Assembly: GCA_948470475.1 (NCBI GenBank)
Contig: OX419345.1
Location: forward strand, 7,052,090-7,116,089
DNA: 64,000 nt
Direction: 5' to 3'
Source of the DNA: Galaxea fascicularis
Taxonomy: Eukaryota > Cnidaria > Anthozoa > Scleractinia > Euphylliidae
Positions 57,401 to 64,000 of this stretch are shown piece after piece. The position numbers and the translations under genes are program-made. The number at the start of each line of letters is the position of its first letter. Positions within the stretch are counted from its first letter, which is position 1. The notes beneath the pieces were generated by a model. The model was given only the letters and a program-made list of their open reading frames with translations. It made no database searches and had not been told where the DNA came from.

Positions 57401-59017
57401 GATGCGTGGGATCTTCCACGGTATACCACTCGAAAGCATTGCATAACTAGTATCTAAACAATTTCCAGTGACATGTCTCAATATTATTGTACATGTACGT
57501 CTCTAGGCCCAACTAAACATCTCCAGCTGTTTACTTTTTATAATACAAAGTGCTACAACCAAAGAGACATATACATAGACCAGTACAGTACCTTCAAGTA
57601 TCCTTTCATGTGACACTGGTTGTGTACATGGAATATCAAGATCAAATTCGTTTGATACAAGGCAGTCAACATCTCTTAAAATCCTCCTCTCGTGATCATC
57701 TAATTGCACCTCCTGGCAAGTACATGAATGTACATGTTAAGTAATACAATCCAAACAGAGCTGAGGTACTTGATCTGTACCAATTTTACCAGAGGGTGTA
57801 CCAGAGGGTGTACAATGCACCTACCTACAGAGGGTACAACACACCTAATTACTGTATTCAAAATAACTGCCATCACGTGGCACATCCAACCCACCCCACC
57901 CTGTAAAAACTTACGCCCACCTTGCCGAGTTTCCCTGGCAGATAATTACCCTGAGTGTCAGAGGTAATTTTTTTTTCTTGTTAATTTGGAGGAGGGAAAT
58001 TATGCGGCAAAGCCGCAGCCTCTCTCGCTCTTAAACAGAGTTTGAAGCCTTGTCACTTAATTGCATCTTCACGCAACCACAGACATTAATTATGCATGCA
58101 TTTTGTGACTCAAACTCTATTCGTTTCTGGAACAGGGTTGGTATAACAGGGTTGGTATGACAGTGATGCATATACACATGTACGAGTAATTTATGGGGTT
58201 GCGTGGAAATCTTTCCTCAACAACCCCGCACGAAACAAGGTATCTTTTTACGTGAACAATTTCCTGTGTAGATGATTGTGAACATATGAAATCATACATC
58301 TGAATTTCTTACGATAACTACCCAAAAAATAAAACGCGTAAATGATGGAATTCCGCCGTGAAACTCCGAACGCCAATCACATGTCTGAAAGAAAACCACA
58401 GCGCACTTCCACCTAGAGTTAAGCTTATGTTATATAAATAACCCTTCAAGTAAAACACGTTGCATGCTGTAAATAAAACATTTAAGCCACAAAATACACG
58501 AAACCAAGTTTTTTATAATCCAGTATTTTCGATCCGCCGATAAAAAACGGCCGCATCAAATGAAAGCTAGCAAATCAAACCAAAGAAAACCAACTCAGTG
58601 TTTTGGCTGATCTCGGAAAGTCGATTGCGTGACATTACTTTGGGTTAGAAATCGAATTTATTTATCGTGTTTTTGACAGAGGTGATTTTGGTGTTAGTCT
58701 GCATTTTTTTTCTGCAATCTGCAGTGTGCAGCTGCATATTATACTGACTGTTTCTGAAACTGATCGTTCCACGTCGAAACGAACTCTTATGATCGAAACC
58801 CGAGGCCGATTTGGTATACATGTACAGTGAAATGTCAGTTAGGGTTGAATTCAAACCTAATTCGGCAATTCTGCGACAGTTCCGACCCCTAAGAAGTGTA
58901 TCAAACGAACGATTGATAACATCCTCAGCGCGATCGCCATAGCACTGCTTAGCTTACCTTAGATTTTCTGTTCTTTGCTGCCGTTTTTAGGCTCAGGGAA
59001 GCTTTCTTCCGTTCCAT
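45353..59017 (-). CDS. MCPH1: Microcephalin (MCPH1), fifteen exons resolved, last exon open
   Basis: BRCT-domain protein of the DNA-damage response and of chromosome condensation (condensin II control), nuclear. Exons join in consistent phase: 58958-59017, 57592-57712, 56249-56334, 55317-55352, 54770-55001, 53281-53342, 52274-52370, 50940-51281, 50204-50323, 48729-49390, 47846-47883, 47564-47726, 46501-46578, 45842-45982 and 45353-45443, about 776 residues. The N-terminal BRCT has 'GVVAFIEVRSNTENRF', 'FTPEVTHVIFKDG', 'HLISVLWVESCRESG' and 'SMQPKAF'. A Lys/Glu-rich middle follows. The C-terminal BRCT pair has 'PRRTLNVLMAIAHGSWLVS', 'SLEAGYWVDEEPYELSDAFP' and 'SPPSDSLMTLISLCGGK', then 'ITEQWLL'. 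Order and motifs match animal microcephalin. About 60 residues precede the first BRCT, more than in vertebrates. The end after 'EQWLL' is not resolved. Introns hold several MITEs and a SINE. Confidence 0.9.
45505..45755 (+). repeat. Intronic repeat, partner 57130-57455
   Basis: Starts ATAGAAAATACAGCCAATCAGAAT and ends GGTATACCACTCGAAAGCA. The same boundaries and inner words (CTTTCTC..TATACCATGA) recur at 57130-57455, both on the + strand. Confidence 0.7.
45842..45982 (-). CDS. MCPH1: MCPH1 exon 14 (BRCT 3 start)
   Basis: Acceptor TTTGCAG|CTGTGT, donor GAAG|GTAATA, 47 codons, phase 0. Ends 'LISLCGGK', the first BRCT 3 motif. Confidence 0.92.
46501..46578 (-). CDS. MCPH1: MCPH1 exon 13
   Basis: Acceptor TTTGCAG|GTAATG, donor ACAG|GTAGGT, 26 codons. 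'GYWVDEEPYELSDAFPAAQ' is a microcephalin hallmark. Confidence 0.93.
46800..47035 (+). mobile_element. tRNA-derived SINE core inside an inverted repeat
   Basis: The tRNA-like core (A box TTAACTCAGTTGGTAGAAC; B box GGGTTCGATTCCC, about 46893-46966) is flanked by arms of about 65 bp: GATGATCATCACAGTTATGA to the left and its complement near 47008-47027. Lies in an MCPH1 intron. The core is truncated at the acceptor stem, so it is not read as a tRNA gene. Confidence 0.7.
47139..47534. mobile_element. 396-bp MITE with TCA target duplication
   Basis: The ends GGCCCGTTTCAAACG and CGTTTGAAACGGGCC are inverse complements extending to about 45 bp (GTGCTAAAGTCGTGCCGAAC). TCA flanks both sides (47136-47138 and 47535-47537). 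Repeated subterminal GGCACGACTT words lie inside. In the MCPH1 intron between exons 12 and 13. Confidence 0.8.
47564..47726 (-). CDS. MCPH1: MCPH1 exon 12 (BRCT 2)
   Basis: Acceptor TTGACAG|CGAGCA, donor GTGG|GTAAGA, 54 codons, phase 0 out. Contains 'TSHVITGSPRRTLNVLMA'. Confidence 0.93.
47846..47883 (-). CDS. MCPH1: MCPH1 exon 11
   Basis: Acceptor TTTCTACAG|CCAAAG, donor TTAA|GTGAGT, 38 bp. Encodes 'PKRSIVMTSMHF', the lead-in to the second BRCT. Confidence 0.82.
48729..49390 (-). CDS. MCPH1: MCPH1 exon 10 (large charged middle exon)
   Basis: Acceptor TTTGAAG|TGACTT, donor TTAAG|GTGGGA, 662 bp, phase 1 in and 0 out. Encodes a disordered Lys/Glu/Asp-rich segment with a short internal repeat of the type 'GKLVCQDKLVCRENPVS'. 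Confidence 0.8.
49670..49732. repeat. Perfect 15-bp hairpin with GAAACGTC, possible retroelement fragment
   Basis: TGACGTTTCGACGAC and GTCGTCGAAACGTCA are exact complements around a 33-base loop containing CGATGATTACATGAGG. The sequence resembles the conserved terminal region of Penelope-like elements. A decayed hammerhead core is possible but unproven. Confidence 0.35.
50204..50323 (-). CDS. MCPH1: MCPH1 exon 9
   Basis: Acceptor ACCCAG|GTTCCG, donor GAAG|GTGATA, 120 bp, phase 1 in and out. Basic, NLS-like 'SKKRKRQDS' and 'PKPRKKAK'. Confidence 0.75.
50836..50886. repeat. GATT/GATC microsatellite
   Basis: Tandem GATT units pass into GATC units (TTGATTGATTGATCGATCGA). Intronic in MCPH1. Confidence 0.85.
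50940..51281 (-). CDS. MCPH1: MCPH1 exon 8
   Basis: Acceptor CTGACAG|ACGGCG, donor AACAG|GTCAGT, 342 bp, phase 1 in and out. Encodes 'GGNLPVKQLW' and a Ser/Asp-rich then Pro/Thr-rich tail. Confidence 0.78.
51529..51588. repeat. Hairpin repeat
   Basis: GCAAATCAATTTCCATTCACA and TGTGAATGAAAATTGATTTGC are near-exact complements across an 18-base loop. Intronic in MCPH1. Confidence 0.6.
52274..52370 (-). CDS. MCPH1: MCPH1 exon 7
   Basis: Acceptor AACCCAG|ATGGTT, donor CTG|GTGAGT, phase 0 in and 1 out. Encodes a Pro/Thr-rich segment with 'PHMVPDTPCYTLDVSP'. Confidence 0.7.
53281..53342 (-). CDS. MCPH1: MCPH1 exon 6
   Basis: Acceptor AATGCAG|AAAGGG. Encodes the basic segment 'RGERRRKRKLQTENLTPS'. 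The donor ACC|GTAACT is chosen because it keeps phase 0 into exon 7; CAG|GTACCG five bases upstream (exon end 53286) is the stronger consensus but breaks the frame. Confidence 0.6.
54075..54414. mobile_element. 340-bp GCGATCGC-rich foldback element
   Basis: The left end CCTGGTTACCATTATGATAGCTAC and the inverse of the right end GCTGGTTTCCATATGATCGCTAC correspond. The interior is crowded with TGCGATCGCTGCGATCACTG-type palindromes, and a perfect hairpin AGATAGAAATTTTTCTATCT sits in the middle. In an MCPH1 intron. Confidence 0.65.
54545..54700 (+). repeat. Direct repeat, copy 1 (partner 55425-55563)
   Basis: AAGAAAAGTAGTTGGGCACC ... TAAGTCACCAGGGGCAACTGG recurs about 880 bp downstream. The two copies flank MCPH1 exons 4 and 5. 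Confidence 0.75.
54770..55001 (-). CDS. MCPH1: MCPH1 exon 5
   Basis: Acceptor CAAATAG|ATTTTC, donor GCAG|GTACAG, phase 1 out. Carries 'IFKDGKKTTREKALKKG' and 'SVLWVESCRESGKRV', the core of BRCT 1. Confidence 0.92.
55317..55352 (-). CDS. MCPH1: MCPH1 exon 4 (12-codon microexon)
   Basis: Acceptor CACAG|GTTGTA, donor GTG|GTATGT. Encodes VVKKFTPEVTHV, phase 0 on both sides. Confidence 0.85.
55425..55563 (+). repeat. Direct repeat, copy 2 (partner 54545-54700)
   Basis: Second copy of the 140-bp block, with small differences such as GTCTCCCAAAGG for GTCACCTGAAGG. Confidence 0.75.
56249..56334 (-). CDS. MCPH1: MCPH1 exon 3 (start of N-terminal BRCT)
   Basis: Acceptor TGTGCAG|GTGTTG, donor AAAG|GTGCAT. 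Encodes 'VVAFIEVRSNTENRFEG' to 'MEMLGAK'. Confidence 0.85.
57130..57455 (+). repeat. Intronic repeat, partner 45505-45755
   Basis: ATACCATAGAAAATACAGCC ... GGTATACCACTCGAAAGCATTGCATAACTAG, the longer copy of the repeat at 45505. Confidence 0.7.
57592..57712 (-). CDS. MCPH1: MCPH1 exon 2
   Basis: Acceptor TTGCCAG|GAGGTG, donor GAAG|GTACTG, phase 0 in and 1 out. Encodes the N-terminal extension through 'SHERILE', which leads into the BRCT. Confidence 0.75.
58075..58225. mobile_element. MITE of the 26657 family, inverted copy
   Basis: CGCAACCACAGACATTAAT at the left pairs with ATTTATGGGGTTGCGTGGAAATC at the right. The inner TTTGTGACTCAAACTCTATTCG matches the complement of the 26657 interior. 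Confidence 0.65.
58958..59017 (-). CDS. MCPH1: MCPH1 exon 1
   Basis: ATG at 59017, 20 basic residues (MERKKASLSLKTAAKNRKSK), donor AAG|GTAAGC, phase 0. Assigned by phase and donor only, so the start is less certain than later exons. Confidence 0.6.
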
Positions 59018-59980
59018 CGCTCTTGGCTTCAGGATAATCTCGGTAATTATTTAGAAGCCTTGCAGTTGAAAAGATAAAAAAGAAAAAGCATAGCTAAAAT
59101 TGTAGTCACCAAGACACAGTTACGAGATGATTTTAAAGAACGATCGAAATTATTAATTTTTTCAAGAAAGCGCGCCTTTTAGACATGAGCCCAAGTTTCC
59201 TTGTCAGCGGTAAACGTTGTGTTGGGCATGTACGCTGTGTACATGTCATATTTTGTTGTCGCCACTTGGCCCTGCGATTCCGGTAGTCGCTTCTCTCCGC
59301 CCGAAAAGTAACAAAAGGATTGACGTCATGGAAATCGTCTGTGGGGTCGTTTTCGCAGACGTTACTTTTCTGGCGCAGAGAAGCGACAATCCGAAATACG
59401 TCTGCGCTCGCATGTCTCTCTCGCATCCTTTTAAAACCCGTCAGTATCGAAACTCATAAAATTGGTTAATAAAAATTTGGCTCTATACATGAGATAAACA
59501 CCTCACATTATCCGTCACTCCAAATGCGTACCTTACTCGCGGGTTTTGTGCCAAAACCCGAAATGTCAAAACCCGAACCTGGAACCAAACTTAACAAGAA
59601 CGAAAAACCGGCACAGACTCACTGGAACAACCCTTTTTCTGACGGATAGTAGGATGAGAGAAACACGCGAGCACGCACCCAAAAATTGACCTCACCCCAG
59701 CGAGGAGACACTACTCTCGAAGGATACCTTCCCCATACAGGATACAACTGGCTCTCCCTTCAGTTACTCCTCTGTCTATCAAGTTCCTTTCCCTGAATTA
59801 TCCAAAACGCTTTATTTTTCAATGCAAACACCATCACCCCCCCCCCCCCCTTTCCATCCCCCTCTTCATAAACTTAGGAGTCCAATACGTTCTACAAAGA
59901 TGTATGGCAAAGATGCCCTCCTTCCAGATGTAGGGAAAATTCAACAATCCTCAACAAAATTATTGAGGCAAATGATACTA
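59018..59980. other. Upstream region of MCPH1, no gene
   Basis: Presumed 5' UTR and promoter of MCPH1 near 59018-59100, without a clear TATA box. A MITE-like inverted pair CGCTTCTCTCCGCCCGAAAAG (59288) / CTTTTCTGGCGCAGAGAAGCG (59364-59384) lies further up, and a C-run at 59840-59851. Confidence 0.5.
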
Positions 59981-60109
59981 GTACAATAGATTGGCCGTGG
60001 TCGAACAGAAGGGGAGGTTAGGTTGGGCAGGACTGAAGCTCTTTGTCATCTCGCCAGATATTCGCAAGGATAAAAATGGGTTTAGGTCGAATGAGCCTGA
60101 ATAAGCAAA

Positions 60110-60505
60110 GACCGCAAAAATAACGAAAATAACAAATCGCAAAAGTAACAAATCTTTGTCGAGAGAAGGGGAGAGGGGGATCCCACAAATATAACGAAAA
60201 TGTCGAAAATTGCAAAAATAACAATAACGAAAATAACAAATCATCGCAAAAGTAACAAATCTTTGTCGAGAGAAGGAGAAAGGGGGACCCCACAAAAGTA
60301 TAACGAAAATAACGAAAAGTGCAAAAATAACGAAAAAAAACCAACATTTCCAAATTCCAACTCGATCTGAAATGCACGGACATGCTTGAACGAGTTCTCT
60401 TGAGCTCTTTGGTGTTCCGTGGGTAAACAAATTACATTTACATTAACAATACGGTCGTTGTTACTTTTGCGATGATTTGCTATTTTCGTTATTTTTGTTA
60501 TATTT
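60110..60505. repeat. 107-bp tandem repeat plus inverted copy
   Basis: AATCTTTGTCGAGAGAAGG occurs at 60151 and 60258 (107 bp apart) within CAAAAATAACGAAAATAACAA-type low-complexity units. The strip 60220-60258 reappears as its complement at 60455-60500 (TTACTTTTGCGATGATTTG). Open frames on the - strand reflect this simple composition. Confidence 0.7.
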
Positions 60506-60555
60506 GCGTTTCCCCTCCCCCCTCACCACTTCACCCCTTTATGTGTTGGGGAACT

Positions 60556-60722
60556 CACAAGGTGTGTTAGGGAAACACACCTAATTTTAGAGTGTTCATT
60601 TAAGGTCTTTCCTATTAAACCAAGAAGTTCACTAAATACTTCAAAAGTTAGGTTCATGTCTTTAAACCCGATTAATTTATATTAGTTATTTCGTCCTGTG
60701 ATATACTTTCCTAACACACAAG
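60556..60722. mobile_element. Possible 167-bp MITE
   Basis: CACAAGGTGTGTTAGGGAAA at the left and, inverted, TCTTGTGTGTTAGGAAAGTA at the right form imperfect TIRs. No target duplication seen. Confidence 0.35.
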
Positions 60723-62046
60723 ACAAAGATTGAGATTTCTTGGGGGCTGTGGTCAAGTGCGGTCCTCCGAGCATGCGTTGTGTCTCTGTTCTCCTTCAAG
60801 CAATGGCAGATTTTCCAATGATTTGTAAGTATAAGGGAAAGGGAAACAAAGTCATCCATATGCTTCTTGAATTAAAAGAAAACCAAAGCGCTACCGGGAT
60901 AATCGAAAACCCTATGAACTGCCCTAACAATCTCACTGCCAGAGCTTTGGTTAATCTCGAACCTATTTATTTTATCTGTTTTCTCGATCACAGCAGACGT
61001 AGTAACTACAATAGTTGATAACCACCCCACTCCATCCCATTTGTACTAAGAGACAAATGCAGCTTTGAAACAGTTGAAAAGTGGAAATCTTTGGGGTTTT
61101 TTTTAATGTTTGCTAATGTTTAACCGTTTATCAAGATAGTTTCGTCATATCGATTTACGGGAATGCCCCTTCCCGATAGAATTGCAGACAGCCGTTTTAA
61201 GATTGTAGTAATTGACTCTTAAGAAAATAAAATAGCGTGAAATCTTCGTATCGGCGTTGTTCGACTGAGGTACTTGGTAGTTCTATGTTGTATGGGAACA
61301 AGTGGCTTCCTTCGTTTCGATCTAGCGAAACCCAACAAACCTTACAAGGTTCTGGGGGCAACGATTTGAAACGCAGCCAAGGTGGATGAAACGGGCTGGA
61401 GGATGGGGTAGGTGGGGATTGTTTTGGTCGCCTCTCATACTCAATCCAGTTTGCAAATAGGCCATTTTCGACTTGTCCCAAGCCTCTGTTTTAAAACGAA
61501 TGTAAGTGCAAAGCCTTTGACGAGAAAATGACTTTTTATTCCCACTCATTTTCACAAGAAAGGTTTTTCACTTAGCCTCATTTTGAAAGTGAGGGCCGGT
61601 TTCTGGAACTCGGAAATGGCCAGCTATTCGGCCCCAATGTCTTCTACTGCATGCAATGTCTTTCTGCAAAGTTACAAATGTCCAAATGCTAGGGAGTAAA
61701 GAAATTGAACTTTAAGCCAGTGAAAAACCCTTCTGTCCTCTCAAAATATATTTCAGTTGTATATACAGAACGTGATTTCCAGGGACCAGTAGCCGCTCCA
61801 GGAAAGGCGCCCATGGGGGGGGGGAAGCCATTACCTTACTTTTGGACCAAATTTGAGACCCGTTGGACTGATGCACCAAAAACTGCAAAAGTGACAAACA
61901 TTTTTTATAGTGCTGCCCCCTCCCTCCACCCCGCATTATCTCTAGGTCTAGATCCGCCACTTCTGATCGATATACTCGGTCTCATGTTATTTGAAGAAAA
62001 TTCCCTGCATTTAAAGTAAAGTAGGAGTTGCACAAAATTTATCATC
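60723..62046. other. Gene-free stretch
   Basis: Open frames at 60740-61018 (+) and 61705-62019 (+) have no recognisable domain or ATG-based start support. The end of the second resembles a common repeat tail (AGGTCTAGATCCGCCACTTCT near 61943). Confidence 0.4.
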
Positions 62047-62253
62047 TGGGGGACGCTGTCACAACATTAGAGACATTTGTATGGAATTTGAGCTATGTTT
62101 CAATATCCATAACTCGGTCTCTGTTCAACCTAAAAGAGTCAAACTTGGTCAAACGACCAATCTCAATGTTATCTTTCATGTGACGGTGTCAATTTGTCGA
62201 TTACTTCAAAATTTGAAACTCGCCCCAGTTCCCTTTTGAATTTCGGAACGGGC
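62047..62253 (-). repeat. Inverted copy of the 6015-6220 block
   Basis: On the - strand this matches 6015-6220 from GCCCGTTCCGAAATTC to GACAGCGTCCCCC. It lies about 1.1 kb 3' of the TRIM-NHL locus at the right edge. Confidence 0.75.
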
Positions 62254-62565
62254 AATAAGGAAAAGGCATCTCAGTTCTGTGCACAATTTCTAAGCAAATG
62301 ATGCCTATAATGATCTTATTTCGAGCTTCTAGGGATAGATTTACCCTCTAAAAACAATGCCGGTCATAAAACGTAACGGTGTAAGATTTGAGTACAAATG
62401 CACCTGTCTATATAAAGTTTATGACTTATCAATGAAATGTGATTTTCTGATGTACCATCTCATGATCTTCTCATCATGAATATTCTACCTATCGACATTC
62501 TGATCCTAGCAATATATGCAGGATGTTTGGTCACATGGGCCTAGTTTAATAGCCTAAACTACCAC

Positions 62566-62640
62566 GAGTCTCCTGTACCTCAGTGGTAGAGCATCAAAAT
62601 TGGTAACCGAGGAACTAAGGTAGGTTCGGAGATTCCTGTT
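62566..62640 (+). mobile_element. tRNA-like SINE fragment
   Basis: CCTGTACCTCAGTGGTAGAGC (A box) and GGTTCGGAGATTCC (imperfect B box) give a tRNA-like outline. The broken B box and following 'GGATAACTTGGAATTTTTT' suit a SINE fragment. Confidence 0.55.
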
Positions 62641-63381
62641 TGGATAACTTGGAATTTTTTTTTTCTACGAGTTTGCGTGTACCAGTGTTAATCAAATCAC
62701 ATTTCATTCATTTCCCATGCTATAGATTCGCCATCTCACTCTCATTATGAATTATCAATTTAAAAGAAAAAAGTGATTTAAAAAAATGATACCTTACAAA
62801 AACCTTGCAAAACTAGACCATTTCTAAACCAAACCTGTACAGAGTATCTATTTGCAGTAAAACCAGATTCAAATTCTCATTTGAAATCTAGAACGCCGAA
62901 ATATCTCCTCAGAATATTATTCGTAAGGATATATAACTTTTCTCTCAATGTTGACGTTCTTTTTGTTTCCATTGCTGTTGTACAAAATGATTTCAGTAGT
63001 ATGACTAGCAACCTTTGTGGTTTTCCCAAGTAATAAAGAGTAAGACTATAAAACATACTTCAAAGACTATATACATTAATATCTATCAGCTTAAATTATA
63101 AGTTCCTTTTTGGGGAGAGTCGGAGGTAACACGTAATCTGATCCAGCTACTTGCAATGTGTGAATAATACTTTAGGATTCTTACATGTCATCTTTAAGCC
63201 GCTTCATTGTTTACACTTGCATAACCCACATTGCATCAAAATTCTATACTTGTCTTAAGAAAAACAGAGTAATTTAGTGTAGTTTCAGCAAACAAGGAGT
63301 CTAAATAATTATACATCAGTCTCACCCTCATTTTTGAATTGACCAACGGTTTTCTATGAAATGAGCGATGGCGAAAACTTA
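62641..63381. other. Gene-free stretch 3' of the right-edge TRIM-NHL locus
   Basis: AT-rich, no feature recognised. It would contain the 3' UTR of the - strand gene. Confidence 0.4.
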
Positions 63382-64000
63382 CTATTCAAAAATCTGAATT
63401 CGGTGATTACTGAAGTCAGGTACAACAATCCTGCCATCATTAAGAACTGCTGTGGCTGTGAAGACTGGAGTATTAAACTTTCCTGGCTCACTCCCTTTTT
63501 GTCTGAATGCTGTCACAAACGTTCCATTTAGTTCCAATACCTGAATCCTACAATTGTTTTTGTCATAAACCATCAATTGATCTGCCTTGTTCATTGACAG
63601 ACAGCCCGGAATGTTCGAACTCCCGGTTTCCTTCCCCCCCCTTTCCAAAACTATACAAAAATTTCCCCTCCCTACTGAAAACCTTCACACTATGATCACC
63701 ATGGTCTGACACCACAAGATAGTTGTTGTGTTGAATGCAATGAAAGGGATTTATTAACAAGCCCTCTGTACCAAATTTATGCAACAATTTACCGTCAGGT
63801 GAAAAGATCTTGATTAACTTGTTTCCTGAATCAGCAACAATAACGTTACCATCGCTGTCAACAGACAAACCAAGAGGATACTTAAGCTGGTGATCAAGAC
63901 TTCCTACTCCTCCAAACTGACTAACATACTCACCCTGATCAGTAAAGAATTTAACTCGATGGTTACAACTGTCCGCCACTATAATGTTATCATTATGAAA
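63382..64000 (-). pseudogene. TRIM-NHL gene 3 (3' part, frameshifted, continues past window)
   Basis: NHL blades close to those of the genes at 1825 and 12069: 'DQGEYVSQFGGVGSLDHQLK', 'GLSVDSDGNVIVADSGNKLI' and 'HCIQHNNYLVVSDHGDHSVK' in one frame from the right edge, then 'CLSMNKADQLMVYDKNNC' and 'NDGRIVVPDFSNHRIQIFE' in another. Compared with copy 1, the stretch after 'REF' (about 63610-63630) has 13 bases where 12 are expected, which accounts for the shift. The N-terminal part (RING, B-boxes) would lie beyond 64000. It is either a recent pseudogene or an intact gene with a sequencing error at this point; a run of eight G nearby makes an error plausible. Confidence 0.75.

Noticed and set aside
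59978..60430. 150-codon - strand frame rich in Phe/Tyr/Ile
   Set aside because: Simple-sequence artefact of the TAACGAAAA array.
60740..61018. 92-codon + strand frame
   Set aside because: Begins at a non-ATG codon, with no splice or domain support.
1..64000. CRISPR array, bacterial operon or phage region
   Set aside because: No spaced direct repeats of CRISPR type. The genes have spliceosomal introns and animal domain architectures.

Overview
The window looks like nuclear DNA of an anthozoan cnidarian, probably a coral or sea anemone. The evidence is AT-rich DNA, intron-rich genes with GT-AG introns, a cluster of single-exon TRIM-NHL genes of the kind expanded in anthozoans, and dense interspersed tRNA-derived SINEs, MITE-like foldbacks and a DIRS-type retroelement. 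The species cannot be fixed from sequence alone.

Layout. At 1.7-16.7 kb a tandem segmental duplication carries two intact TRIM-NHL genes (1825-4068 and 12069-14321, both +). Between them lie a truncated TRIM-NHL pseudogene (6793-7262), a 56-bp tandem repeat and a decayed DIRS-like retrotransposon (8909-11999). The inner end of that retroelement abuts the point where the upstream homology of the two TRIM copies stops. The copies also differ by TTAA-flanked insertions (4179-4305 in copy 1; 14601-15812 in copy 2) and one SINE, so each copy supplies the empty site for the other. A third TRIM-NHL locus enters from the right edge on the - strand (63382-64000) and carries a frameshift.

At 17.9-24.5 kb lies a four-exon gene for mitochondrial ribosomal protein uL15m (MRPL15, +), with introns full of piggyBac-like, hAT-like, pogo-like and SINE insertions. 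At 26.9-30.0 kb is a roughly 3.06-kb DNA transposon bounded by 17-bp terminal inverted repeats and 3-bp ATA direct repeats. It carries a decayed, intron-bearing gene of a large repetitive family with an acidic PIN/XPG-nuclease-like motif and a C-terminal Cys-rich segment. From 31 to 45 kb the DNA is gene-poor. It holds one clear gene, an Id-type HLH repressor (36548-36904, -), and a hAT-like element around 43.3-44.8 kb.

At 45.35-59.02 kb, on the - strand, is a microcephalin gene (MCPH1). Fifteen coding exons join in consistent phase: an N-terminal BRCT, a long charged middle region, and a C-terminal BRCT pair. The last exon is unresolved. The remainder (59-63 kb) is repeats with no convincing gene.

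The genes are independent eukaryotic loci (ubiquitin ligase/RNA-regulator family, mitoribosome, transcriptional inhibitor, DNA-damage and chromosome-condensation regulator) and not a functional cluster. The main interest is mobile-element structure: DIRS end/ICR organisation, a nested insertion with a resolved target site, the TIR-bounded nuclease-like element, and reciprocal empty and filled sites in the TRIM duplication.
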